From Chloroflexus sp. Y-396-1 (GTDB taxonomy: Bacteria > Chloroflexota > Chloroflexia > Chloroflexales > Chloroflexaceae): DNA of 64,000 bases. The stretch is taken from contig NZ_KI911784.1 of the NCBI RefSeq assembly GCF_000516515.1, positions 124,001 to 188,000 on the forward strand. Reading direction: 5' to 3'. The position numbers were made by a program, and so were the translations under genes. Under the pieces are notes generated by a model that worked only from the letters and a program-made list of their open reading frames with translations, was not told the DNA's origin and searched no databases. Every line of letters begins with the position of its first letter. The first letter of the stretch is position 1. Positions 7,498 through 15,531 of the stretch are shown piece after piece.

Positions 7498-9030
7498 GTG
7501 TGCGCTGATCACATCGAACGTCTGCCAACCGGGATCACCGGTTTTGATCATATTGCCAACGGTGGTTTACCGAAAGGGCGCACAACCCTTGTTTCGGGCA
7601 CCGCTGGCAGCGCCAAGACAGTCTTTGCTGCCCAGTTTCTGGCTGCCGGTATTAAACGAGGCGAGCCAGGTGTGTTCGTCACCTTTGAAGAGACACCCGA
7701 AGCACTGCGCCGCAATATGCTCGGCTTTGGCTGGGATATTGCCCGCTGGGAGGCAGAAGGGAAATGGGCGTTTGTCGATGTTTCGCCACAACCTGAAGAG
7801 GAGATCGTTGAACTGGGTACTTACGATCTGGGTGCATTGCTGGCGCGAATCGAGCATGCGGTACGCAGCATCGGTGCCGTTCGCCTTTCGCTCGACTCGC
7901 TTGGGGCAATTTTTACCCGCCTGAACGATACGCGGGTGGTACGCAACGAGTTGCTTCGGATTGTCAGTACCCTCCGTCGTCTCGGTGTAACGGCAGTGTT
8001 AACTGCCGAACGAACGCAAGAGTATGGTGAGATCGCTCGCTACGGTGTGGAAGAATTCGTCTCTGACGACGTGGTGATTCTGCGCAACTTGCTTGAAGAT
8101 GAGAAACGACGACGCACGGTTGAGATTCTCAAGTTCCGTGGTACGTCTCACCAGAAAGGCAGCTTTCCCTTCACCGTCATTCCCGGCGAAGGTATTCATG
8201 TGATTCCTCTGTCGGCAATTGAGCTGAAGCAACGCTCCTCAAACGTCCGTACAACCTCTGGGAATGCCGAACTGGATCGAATGTGTGGCGGCGGTTTCTT
8301 CCGCGATTCCATTGTATTGGTGAGTGGCGCAACCGGTACCGGTAAGACGCTGATGGCAACCACCTTTATGGCAGCCGGGGTACGCCAGAAAGAACGCTCC
8401 CTGTTGTTTGCGTTTGAGGAGAGTCGTGATCAACTCTTCCGCAATGCTATCGGGTGGGGGATCGATTTCGAGCAGATGGAACGCGATGGTCTCTTGCGGG
8501 TCGTCTGTAATTACCCCGAAGTGACCAGTCTTGAAGATCAGTTGATCTTTATGAAAGCGGAAATCGAGCGCTTTCGACCGCAGCGGGTGGCCGTTGATAG
8601 TCTGTCAGCCCTCGAACGTGTCTCGACAGTGAAGGGATTCCGCGAGTTCGTCATTGGGCTGACCTCGTTTATCAAGCATCAAGAGATGGCAGGCCTCTAT
8701 ACCTCAACGACCCCTACGCTGCTCGGAGGTTCATCTATCACCGAAGCCCATATTTCGACGATTACCGACTCAATTATTCTGTTGCGTTATGTTGAGCTAT
8801 TCGGGGAGATGCGTCGCGGATTAACGGTCTTGAAAATGCGTGGATCGAGCCATGACAAAGATATTCGCGAGTTTACCATCGATAGTCGTGGGATGCACAT
8901 CGGCCGACCATTCCGCAATATCTCCGGTATTCTGTCGGGCCAGTTCACGCATATTGCACCGAGTGAGATTGAACGGTTAAGCGCAATGTTCCGTGATGAG
9001 GAAGGGACGGAAACAGCGGAAACGAACTAA
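7498..9030 (+). CDS. kaiC: circadian clock ATPase/kinase KaiC
   Basis: A 510-residue double-domain RecA-like ATPase. CI has a P-loop GTAGSAKT (Lys40; the usual Gly before Lys is Ala) and catalytic glutamates FEE (64-65). CII has GATGTGKT (Lys283) and FEE (307-308). The autophosphorylation segment ITEAHISTITD keeps all three known sites: Thr415, Ser420 and Thr421, matching Thr426, Ser431 and Thr432 of the Synechococcus protein. The C-terminal HIGRPFRNISGILSG corresponds to the A-loop segment that KaiA binds, followed by an acidic tail. GTG 7498 has AAGGAG upstream. Autokinase and autophosphatase activity is expected from these residues. Confidence 0.96.
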   Translation: MCADHIERLPTGITGFDHIANGGLPKGRTTLVSGTAGSAKTVFAAQFLAAGIKRGEPGVFVTFEETPEALRRNMLGFGWDIARWEAEGKWAFVDVSPQPEEEIVELGTYDLGALLARIEHAVRSIGAVRLSLDSLGAIFTRLNDTRVVRNELLRIVSTLRRLGVTAVLTAERTQEYGEIARYGVEEFVSDDVVILRNLLEDEKRRRTVEILKFRGTSHQKGSFPFTVIPGEGIHVIPLSAIELKQRSSNVRTTSGNAELDRMCGGGFFRDSIVLVSGATGTGKTLMATTFMAAGVRQKERSLLFAFEESRDQLFRNAIGWGIDFEQMERDGLLRVVCNYPEVTSLEDQLIFMKAEIERFRPQRVAVDSLSALERVSTVKGFREFVIGLTSFIKHQEMAGLYTSTTPTLLGGSSITEAHISTITDSIILLRYVELFGEMRRGLTVLKMRGSSHDKDIREFTIDSRGMHIGRPFRNISGILSGQFTHIAPSEIERLSAMFRDEEGTETAETN

Positions 9031-9069
9031 ACCGCCGTTCCATACAACGTGGGTACGAGGAGGCTGTTC

Positions 9070-11631
9070 GTGCAGCACGAAGATAGTGAAGTCGATCAAA
9101 CATCACACGCTGATGATCGTTCATGGTCGAGTCTGGATCAGCAGACATTGCAGACGATTGTCGCTCACAGCACGAATGCTCTGCTCGTACTTGATCAAAA
9201 TGGGTATGTTCTCTTCGCGAATCGGGCCGCCCAGCGACTGTTCGGTCGTCGGCCCGATCAGTTGGAGGGCAGCCCGTTCGGTTTTCCCCTGCAACCCGGT
9301 TTAACCGTTGATGCCGAGATTGTCCGCCCCGATCAGTCAGTTGTGATTGTTGATCTGCGCGTCGAGCCGATAGAATGGCAGGGTTCATCGGCTATGCTCG
9401 CCGTGCTGCACGATATTACCGAGCGTAAACAAACCGAACAGTTTCTCATCGAAACACAACAGTTACTCCATTCAGCACTTGACGCACTGCCATCTGCCAT
9501 TGCAATCCTGAATCGCTATGGGCAAGTGCTGGCAGCAAACGTTGTCTGGCTGCAATTGGGACCTTTATTGGGTGTTGAAAGCGCTGATTGTGCAGTGGGT
9601 GCGTCATTTTTGGCTGCCTGTCATTTAGGTCAGCAACCTGCAGGGATGATTGCCAGTACGATTGAACGGTTGTTGAGTGGCAGTGACGAGCGTTTTGAAG
9701 GTGAATTTGCGGCCGCAGGTGATGAGAAACGTTGGCTAACGGTGCGTGCTGTGCGGTTTGGGTACAATGAACGGATACGGGTGGTGATCACGCTGGAAGA
9801 TGTTTCCGCTCGTCATCGAGCCGAACAGATCGCGGTAGCACGCCGTCGTGTTCTGGAGATGATTGCCCGTCAGTACAATCTAAAGACAATTATGCGCGAG
9901 TTGCTCGTGTTGATCGGGCAGCAGATGGTTGATCTGACGTACGGCGCCTTTACACTCCTCTCGCATGGTTTATTTGTCAGCTTCAGCACCGTACTCGAAA
10001 CAGCCGAGCTGCAACAATTTGATGCATGGGCGCATGAGGTGCTTTCATTGGCGCCGTGCCGGTATCAACGCATCACCGAGCTAGCTCCTGATACACCATA
10101 TTGGTGGTCTTCGGTTGAGCCGCTTGTCTGCAAGTACACTATCAAACGAGGTTGGATTATCGGGATACGAACAAACCGCGATGCGGCCGATGGGTGTCTA
10201 TTGCTATGTCGGCGGGAAGATACGCCGTTAAGTGGCGATGAACGACGTCTGCTTGAGCAGATTGAACAATTGACGACTATCACAATTGAACAGCAGACGA
10301 CGCTGGAAAAGCTGGCGTATCAGGCTCATCACGATGCACTTACCGGATTACCAAACCGATTATTGTTCGAGGATCGATTGCAGCAGGCTATCGAACACGC
10401 TCGGCGCACAAATACGCTGGTGGCAGTGCTCTTTATCGATCTGGATCGTTTCAAACAGATCAATGATACGCTAGGCCATACGATAGGTGATCTCCTGTTA
10501 ATTCAAGTGGCGCGCCGGTTTGAATTGTGCATTCGAGCAACCGACACCTTAGCCCGCCACGGTGGTGATGAGTTTTTACTGGTGCTGCCTGATATTACCG
10601 CGCCACAGCAAGTGACCGTCGTGGCACAGCGTTTGCATGAATCGCTCAGGCATCCCTTTTTCGTCAATGGACACGAGATCTTTGTCAGTGCCAGTATCGG
10701 CGCAAGCCTCTACCCAATTGACGGTAAGGATGTGGTTGCATTACAACGCGCCGCCGATATTGCGATGTATCGGGCAAAACAGATAGCCTACGATCGCTTT
10801 CAATTTTTCGATGCAACGCTTGCTGTTATCTCATCTGAACGTTTACAGCTCGAAACCCAGCTACGTCATGCTATTGAACGCAATGAACTTCTCCTCTTCT
10901 ATCAGCCGAAGGTTGATCGAACCGGCTCCCTGGTTGGTTTAGAGGCTTTGTTGCGCTGGCACAGTGCTGAGCTGGGCACGGTATCGCCCGCAAAGTTTAT
11001 TCCCATTGCCGAAGAGACCGGTTTGATCGTACCGATTGGCCGATGGATTTTGCACGAAATTGCTCGCCAGGTTAAACACTGGTTGGAGGCAGGCCTGCAC
11101 GTAGTACCGGTCGCTGCAAATGTTTCGGCTATTCAATTTGCTCAAACCGATTTTGTTCAACAGGTCGAGGATATTCTTAGCACGGCTAATCTGCCATTGC
11201 CATGGCTTGAACTGGAAGTTACTGAGAGTATGCTGATGGGGCAGATCGAGAATCTCATTCAGCAGCTTAACCGACTCCGTCAGCTTGGCGTGACGCTGGC
11301 AGTTGATGATTTCGGTACCGGTTATTCGTCACTTACCTACCTCCACCGGCTACCAATCAACATCCTCAAGATCGACCGGTCATTTGTTGCTTGCCTTGAT
11401 CGGGCTGACTCAGAGGTTGAACGAAGTTTGGTGGAAACCATTATTACGTTGGGGCGCCGCCTTAGGATGCAGGTAGTCGCTGAAGGGGTTGAGACCGCAG
11501 AGCAATACCAGATACTGGAAGCAGCCGGTTGTGATATATTTCAGGGGTATTATATCGCCCGTCCACTATCGGTTGCAGATGTGGTAGCCTGGATGAAAAA
11601 GGAGCGCAGCGGTGCTGCGCCCTACCGGTAA
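9070..11631 (+). CDS. PAS-PAS-GAF-GGDEF-EAL cyclic di-GMP protein
   Basis: An 853-residue protein. Two PAS domains (about 25-125 and 130-255) are close relatives of those in the first kai-cluster gene. A GAF-like domain follows (about 260-405), then GGDEF (motif GGDEF at 498-502, with RATD, an inhibitory I-site, 5 residues before it) and EAL (EAL at 625-627; later DDFGTGYSS, KIDRSF and EGVE are kept). Both catalytic sites look intact, so it may make or degrade c-di-GMP depending on input. GTG 9070 was chosen because AGGAGG lies 6 nt upstream; a start 21 bp earlier would precede it. It lies 39 bp after kaiC, and is probably an output of the clock. Confidence 0.92.
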   Translation: MQHEDSEVDQTSHADDRSWSSLDQQTLQTIVAHSTNALLVLDQNGYVLFANRAAQRLFGRRPDQLEGSPFGFPLQPGLTVDAEIVRPDQSVVIVDLRVEPIEWQGSSAMLAVLHDITERKQTEQFLIETQQLLHSALDALPSAIAILNRYGQVLAANVVWLQLGPLLGVESADCAVGASFLAACHLGQQPAGMIASTIERLLSGSDERFEGEFAAAGDEKRWLTVRAVRFGYNERIRVVITLEDVSARHRAEQIAVARRRVLEMIARQYNLKTIMRELLVLIGQQMVDLTYGAFTLLSHGLFVSFSTVLETAELQQFDAWAHEVLSLAPCRYQRITELAPDTPYWWSSVEPLVCKYTIKRGWIIGIRTNRDAADGCLLLCRREDTPLSGDERRLLEQIEQLTTITIEQQTTLEKLAYQAHHDALTGLPNRLLFEDRLQQAIEHARRTNTLVAVLFIDLDRFKQINDTLGHTIGDLLLIQVARRFELCIRATDTLARHGGDEFLLVLPDITAPQQVTVVAQRLHESLRHPFFVNGHEIFVSASIGASLYPIDGKDVVALQRAADIAMYRAKQIAYDRFQFFDATLAVISSERLQLETQLRHAIERNELLLFYQPKVDRTGSLVGLEALLRWHSAELGTVSPAKFIPIAEETGLIVPIGRWILHEIARQVKHWLEAGLHVVPVAANVSAIQFAQTDFVQQVEDILSTANLPLPWLELEVTESMLMGQIENLIQQLNRLRQLGVTLAVDDFGTGYSSLTYLHRLPINILKIDRSFVACLDRADSEVERSLVETIITLGRRLRMQVVAEGVETAEQYQILEAAGCDIFQGYYIARPLSVADVVAWMKKERSGAAPYR

Positions 11632-11639
11632 CGTGTATG

Positions 11640-12443
11640 CTATCGGTCACGCTGCACCGCTGCTTTCAGCAAACGCCAGATCGCGCGATGACGCGGCATC
11701 ACCTCAAATACCTGCCCATTCTTCCCTTCACGGACAATGCGTAGCGCCAGGGCTGCTGTCTCTTCGGCAGTTGTACCAAAGATGCGGAGCACTCGTGGTA
11801 ATTGCTTGATCGCTTCTCCGCCAGGGCCAACCGTCTCAAAATGGTTGATCATATCGGTCGGTACCATACCAGGAGTGAGGACGTTGAAGCGTAAATAGGG
11901 GTGATCCTGGTAATCACGGGCGAAGGCTTCGGTGAGACGAACAATAGCGGCTTTAGAGGTGCTGTAGGCCGAGAGAAAGCGCTGGGCGCGCTTTGCCCCA
12001 CCACCAGAGAGATTAATAATCTGACCATTCCGCTGCCTGATCATATAGGGTAATGCAGCACGACAACCGTAGTAAGTACCGAGCAGATTCACCCGGATCA
12101 CCTGTTCCCAGGCCTCAGGTGGCACATCGAGGGCATAGCCAAACGGCCCGGAAATTCCGGCATTGTTGACCCACAGATCGATGCGCTCCATCCGTTCAAC
12201 TGCCGCTGCCGCCAGAGCTTCGACTTCTGCACGATGGGAGACATCACAGCGGATACCGCTGACGTTTAATCCGGCAGCCTGCAAGTCCCGCTCAGCTTCG
12301 GCAAGGTTGCTGGTATTGGCCGATGAGATAATGACCTGCGCACCGGCACGGGCTAGCGCTTCAGCAATAGCACGACCAATGCCACGGCTACCACCGGTAA
12401 CGACGGCTTTCAGATTGCTTAAGTCGGTACGAGTACGAGCCAT
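11640..12443 (-). CDS. short-chain dehydrogenase/reductase
   Basis: A 267-residue NAD(P)-dependent oxidoreductase of the SDR family. It has TGGSRGIGRA near residue 18 (nucleotide binding), NNAGISG (structural), and the catalytic Ser...YSTSK. SANTSN after the second strand suggests NADP preference. ATG 12443 follows GAGAGGAAG and was preferred to a start 7 residues upstream. It converges with the c-di-GMP gene with only 8 bp between stops. The substrate is not predictable; the family also includes sugar, steroid and acyl-CoA reductases. Confidence 0.85.
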   Translation of the reverse strand: MARTRTDLSNLKAVVTGGSRGIGRAIAEALARAGAQVIISSANTSNLAEAERDLQAAGLNVSGIRCDVSHRAEVEALAAAAVERMERIDLWVNNAGISGPFGYALDVPPEAWEQVIRVNLLGTYYGCRAALPYMIRQRNGQIINLSGGGAKRAQRFLSAYSTSKAAIVRLTEAFARDYQDHPYLRFNVLTPGMVPTDMINHFETVGPGGEAIKQLPRVLRIFGTTAEETAALALRIVREGKNGQVFEVMPRHRAIWRLLKAAVQRDR

Positions 12444-12481
12444 AACTTCCTCTCTCGCATACAACAGACGGTTGCAATTGG

Positions 12482-13606
12482 TTAACGGCGTCGGATGGTC
12501 AGTCGGTCGCCTTCCCGGATAGCACGGATCGGAACCCCGCGCAGAGCTGGCGGTAAGAGTAGGTGACGTCGGTATGGGCCAAGTGACACGATCAGTTCGT
12601 CACCACTGACACTGATGCTGAGATCATCACGATTGACGCCCGGTAAAGACAGTTTCAGATACGGATCGTTTGCCGAATTCACGGTGATAGGAGGTGAGAG
12701 TGGAGTAAGCGGTAGCATCAATTCACACCCCAGGGTGACAAATGGTGCAATCGTCCCCGGTGTGGCCCTGAACCAAAGGGGCACTTGGCGCAAACCCGAC
12801 CAGCGTGTAGCCACGGTCGCTACCACCTCATTCTGTTCACGTAGCGCATCGGCCAGCTTGTCATCCTCTTCTCCAACCGGCAACAATGGACCAACGATCA
12901 GCGCATCAAGATTCAATCCAAAGAGGTGAAATGCCGGTACAGAGATGATTGCCTGCCGAAGACCGGCCTGATCGGGGCGAATGACGAGCCTTGCCCGAAC
13001 TCGTGTCGGATCGAGGACTGCATCGCGCAATTGCTCAAATTTCACTCGTGCATCCTGCATTCGACCGATCTGCTCAAATGGCAGGAGATGAGCAGGCAGC
13101 GCAGCTCGTGCCAGCGAGTCGCTCGATTGACCGGGACCACGGTCAAGCCCAAAGAGTTGACGCATCAGCCAACGGAATGTATCGGGTATGGCCAACGCAC
13201 GAAGTAACCCATCAACCGGACCAGCATCAATACAGATCAGCGCGTAACCGCGATGGGCATGTTGTGCCAGACGGTAGACGGCTAAAAACAGATCAATGCC
13301 GGGAAGCAAAGGTAAATCTTCGCCACTGATCGGTGGTCCTGGCAATTTGACCTGGGCTTGTAACTCGTTCCAGATACTGTTCAACTCACTCAAGATTTGA
13401 AATGTCCACAAATCAAGATGCTCGGTCAACATCGTTGGCTGCGGGGCAAGCGGAACCCCAAGCAAGGTAGCACAAGGGTGCGCCGGAGCAAGGCTAACTA
13501 GCAGCGTCGATTGCCCCTGATTTGCAGCGGCCACAGCAGTAGCGGTCGCTGCGATAGCACTGGCTTCACCACTAAAAATAATGATGTGCGAATGTGCTGG
13601 CCACAT
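12482..13606 (-). CDS. ArsA/Get3-like protein with degenerate P-loop and HSP20-like C-terminus
   Basis: 374 residues. The fold is that of arsenite-pump/tail-anchor ATPases: the start IIIFSGEASAIAATATAVAAA occupies the P-loop position, and YALICIDAGPVDGLLRAL matches the usual D-x-APTGHTLRLL-like segment. The P-loop has lost both lysines of KGGVGKT, so ATP hydrolysis is doubtful. Residues from about 310 form a small beta domain (LKLSLPGVNRDDLSISVSGDELIV) like the HSP20-like domain attached to many ArsA relatives. It may be a scaffold or chaperone partner of an active paralogue elsewhere. It lies 38 bp upstream of the SDR gene on the same strand. Confidence 0.75.
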   Translation of the reverse strand: MWPAHSHIIIFSGEASAIAATATAVAAANQGQSTLLVSLAPAHPCATLLGVPLAPQPTMLTEHLDLWTFQILSELNSIWNELQAQVKLPGPPISGEDLPLLPGIDLFLAVYRLAQHAHRGYALICIDAGPVDGLLRALAIPDTFRWLMRQLFGLDRGPGQSSDSLARAALPAHLLPFEQIGRMQDARVKFEQLRDAVLDPTRVRARLVIRPDQAGLRQAIISVPAFHLFGLNLDALIVGPLLPVGEEDDKLADALREQNEVVATVATRWSGLRQVPLWFRATPGTIAPFVTLGCELMLPLTPLSPPITVNSANDPYLKLSLPGVNRDDLSISVSGDELIVSLGPYRRHLLLPPALRGVPIRAIREGDRLTIRRR

Positions 13607-13935
13607 AGGTTATTCCATCACTCTTGCCGGGAATGCCCTCCGATCATCGGATTACGAGGAGAGAAAGCTCTGTTTCTACAAACAAACTCGCTTCAGAGAC
13701 CCTAACCAAGGTCTTTGCACTTGTAGCGTATTGCATATAATACTCCACTGCCCCTGTCACGTGGTCACATTATACCCCTGTTGCGGAAGATGCTCGTTAT
13801 CAGTTGCATAACCAGAGCAGATATCGCAACCTACCGCATCTAGGTGCGGATCGCTGGTAGCAGCAATCGGCTATAATGATCAGTATCAGACGCCATCGTG
13901 CGTTTTCTTGGGATCGTTCTACTCCGGGAGGCGAT
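13607..13935. other. divergent intergenic region
   Basis: This region separates the minus-strand ArsA-like gene from the plus-strand folate genes. A TATAAT box at 13872-13877 is a plausible -10 for the folate genes, but no good -35 precedes it. TATTAT on the minus strand near 13736 may serve the other direction. No gene was seen. Confidence 0.4.
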
Positions 13936-14574
13936 ATGTCAGAATCATTGATGCAACAACCACTCGGTGCCATCCTCGACGCTTTGGCCTCACGTGCGCC
14001 AACGCCGGGTGGTGGTAGTGTGGCGGCTCTTACCGGCGCCATGGCCGCTGGATTGGTCAGCATGGTTTGCGAACTTACCATCGGCAAACCACAGTTTGCC
14101 GAAATGGAAGATGAATTACGCACGATTCACGCCCAGGCTGAGCAATTGCGCAACGAGCTACAGCGCCTTGCCGACGAAGATATTGCCGTGTTTAACCGGC
14201 TGGCTGCTGCATATAAACTGCCACGTACCACTGAAGCCGATGCAGCAACCCGCAAGGCTGCTATCCAGCAGATTACCCGCCTCGCGGCGGAAGTCCCACT
14301 CCGCACGGCGCAGGCTGCTGCCGCATTGTTACCACTTTGTACAACACTGGCAAACAATTGCTCTCGCCTGGTTGTTAGTGATGTAGGAGTCGCTGCGTTA
14401 TTGGTGCGGGCTACAGTGCAGAGTGCTGCATTGAATGTCGAAATCAATCTCGCCACACTGGAGGATCAACTCTTTGTCCGCGAAACTCGTGCGCAATTGC
14501 AGGATCTACTCATCGGGCTTGGTGATGAGGTTGATGGCATCGTCACCATTGTTCGGGGAAGGATGGTCGGATGA
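13936..14574 (+). CDS. methenyltetrahydrofolate cyclohydrolase / cyclodeaminase family protein
   Basis: A 212-residue all-helical protein of the formiminotransferase-cyclodeaminase C-terminal family. [23 protein letters not shown] near residues 18-40 is the hallmark. Free-standing members open methenyl-THF to 10-formyl-THF or deaminate formimino-THF. GGGAGG lies just before ATG 13936. The stop overlaps the folD start (ATGA), so both act in the one-carbon pathway and are translationally coupled. Because FolD is itself bifunctional, this second enzyme may raise cyclohydrolase capacity or handle formimino-THF. Confidence 0.88.
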   Translation: MSESLMQQPLGAILDALASRAPTPGGGSVAALTGAMAAGLVSMVCELTIGKPQFAEMEDELRTIHAQAEQLRNELQRLADEDIAVFNRLAAAYKLPRTTEADAATRKAAIQQITRLAAEVPLRTAQAAAALLPLCTTLANNCSRLVVSDVGVAALLVRATVQSAALNVEINLATLEDQLFVRETRAQLQDLLIGLGDEVDGIVTIVRGRMVG

Positions 14575-15428
14575 GCGCCCGTATTCTTGATGGTCGTGCA
14601 GTTGCACAAGCGCTCCGCACCGAGCTAGCTCAGCAGATCGCTGAGCTGCGTGACCGGATGGATCGCCCACCTACAATTGCGGTCATTCAGGTCGGTGATG
14701 ATGCGGCAGCTACGCGCTATGTGCGTAGTATTGATCGGTTATGTCAATCGCTTGGCGCTGCCTGTCGCGCAATCGCGTTACCAACCGTAACAACCCAAAC
14801 TGACCTTGAAGCAACGGTAGCCGACCTGAGTGCTGATGATCGCATCGATGGTATCTTACTGCAACTACCGCTTCCCCAAGGGTTATCACTCGATGGGGTG
14901 CTGAGCCGACTTGCCCCTGAAAAAGACCTCGATGGTATTCATCCGATCAATGCCGGTCTCCTTGCGCAAGGACGTTCTGCGTTGATACCGAATACTCCCG
15001 CCGGCGGCATGGAGTTACTCCGACGTTTTGAGATCGAGGTGCGTGGGAAACGGGCAGCCGTGGTAGGACGCTCGGCAATTGTAGGGCGGCCGATGGCCCT
15101 GCTCTTGTTGCAAGCCGATGCGACGGTGACCATTTGTCATTCACGTACACCCGATCTTGGTACAGTCTTACGTGAGTGTGACATTATTGCTGCTGCGGCT
15201 GGACGGCCCGGTTTAATCACTGCCGACATGATCAAGCCTGGTGCTACCGTCATCGACTTTGGTACGAATGTCCTTGCCGATGGCAGCATGGTCGGCGATG
15301 TTGATTTTGCCGCTGCGGTCGAGGTTGCCGGCGCAATTACGCCAGTTCCCGGCGGTACCGGTCCGGTTACGAACGTTATGTTGATGCGGAATCTGATCAC
15401 CGCAACCCGAACCCGCTTAGGCATTTAA
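14571..15428 (+). CDS. folD: FolD, methylene-THF dehydrogenase / methenyl-THF cyclohydrolase
   Basis: A 285-residue cytoplasmic bifunctional enzyme linking 5,10-methylene-THF to 10-formyl-THF with NADP. It shows [14 protein letters not shown] (with the substrate-site Tyr), [26 protein letters not shown], the Rossmann [16 protein letters not shown] and the C-terminal [14 protein letters not shown]. In the usual YVxxK motif the lysine position reads Ser (YVRSI); the catalytic Lys of many FolD proteins may therefore be replaced, which deserves checking for the cyclohydrolase step, perhaps explaining the coupled cyclohydrolase gene upstream. Length and all other motifs are standard. Confidence 0.93.
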   Translation: MSARILDGRAVAQALRTELAQQIAELRDRMDRPPTIAVIQVGDDAAATRYVRSIDRLCQSLGAACRAIALPTVTTQTDLEATVADLSADDRIDGILLQLPLPQGLSLDGVLSRLAPEKDLDGIHPINAGLLAQGRSALIPNTPAGGMELLRRFEIEVRGKRAAVVGRSAIVGRPMALLLLQADATVTICHSRTPDLGTVLRECDIIAAAAGRPGLITADMIKPGATVIDFGTNVLADGSMVGDVDFAAAVEVAGAITPVPGGTGPVTNVMLMRNLITATRTRLGI

Positions 15429-15531
15429 TTAGGTACATTCCTGCAAGACAAGCAGATTGGCCATGCCCTGAACCGGTGTCCGATCTGGCGCAGCCAGCAA
15501 TATGGCGTAGCAAGCGAAGGAAACAACCAGT

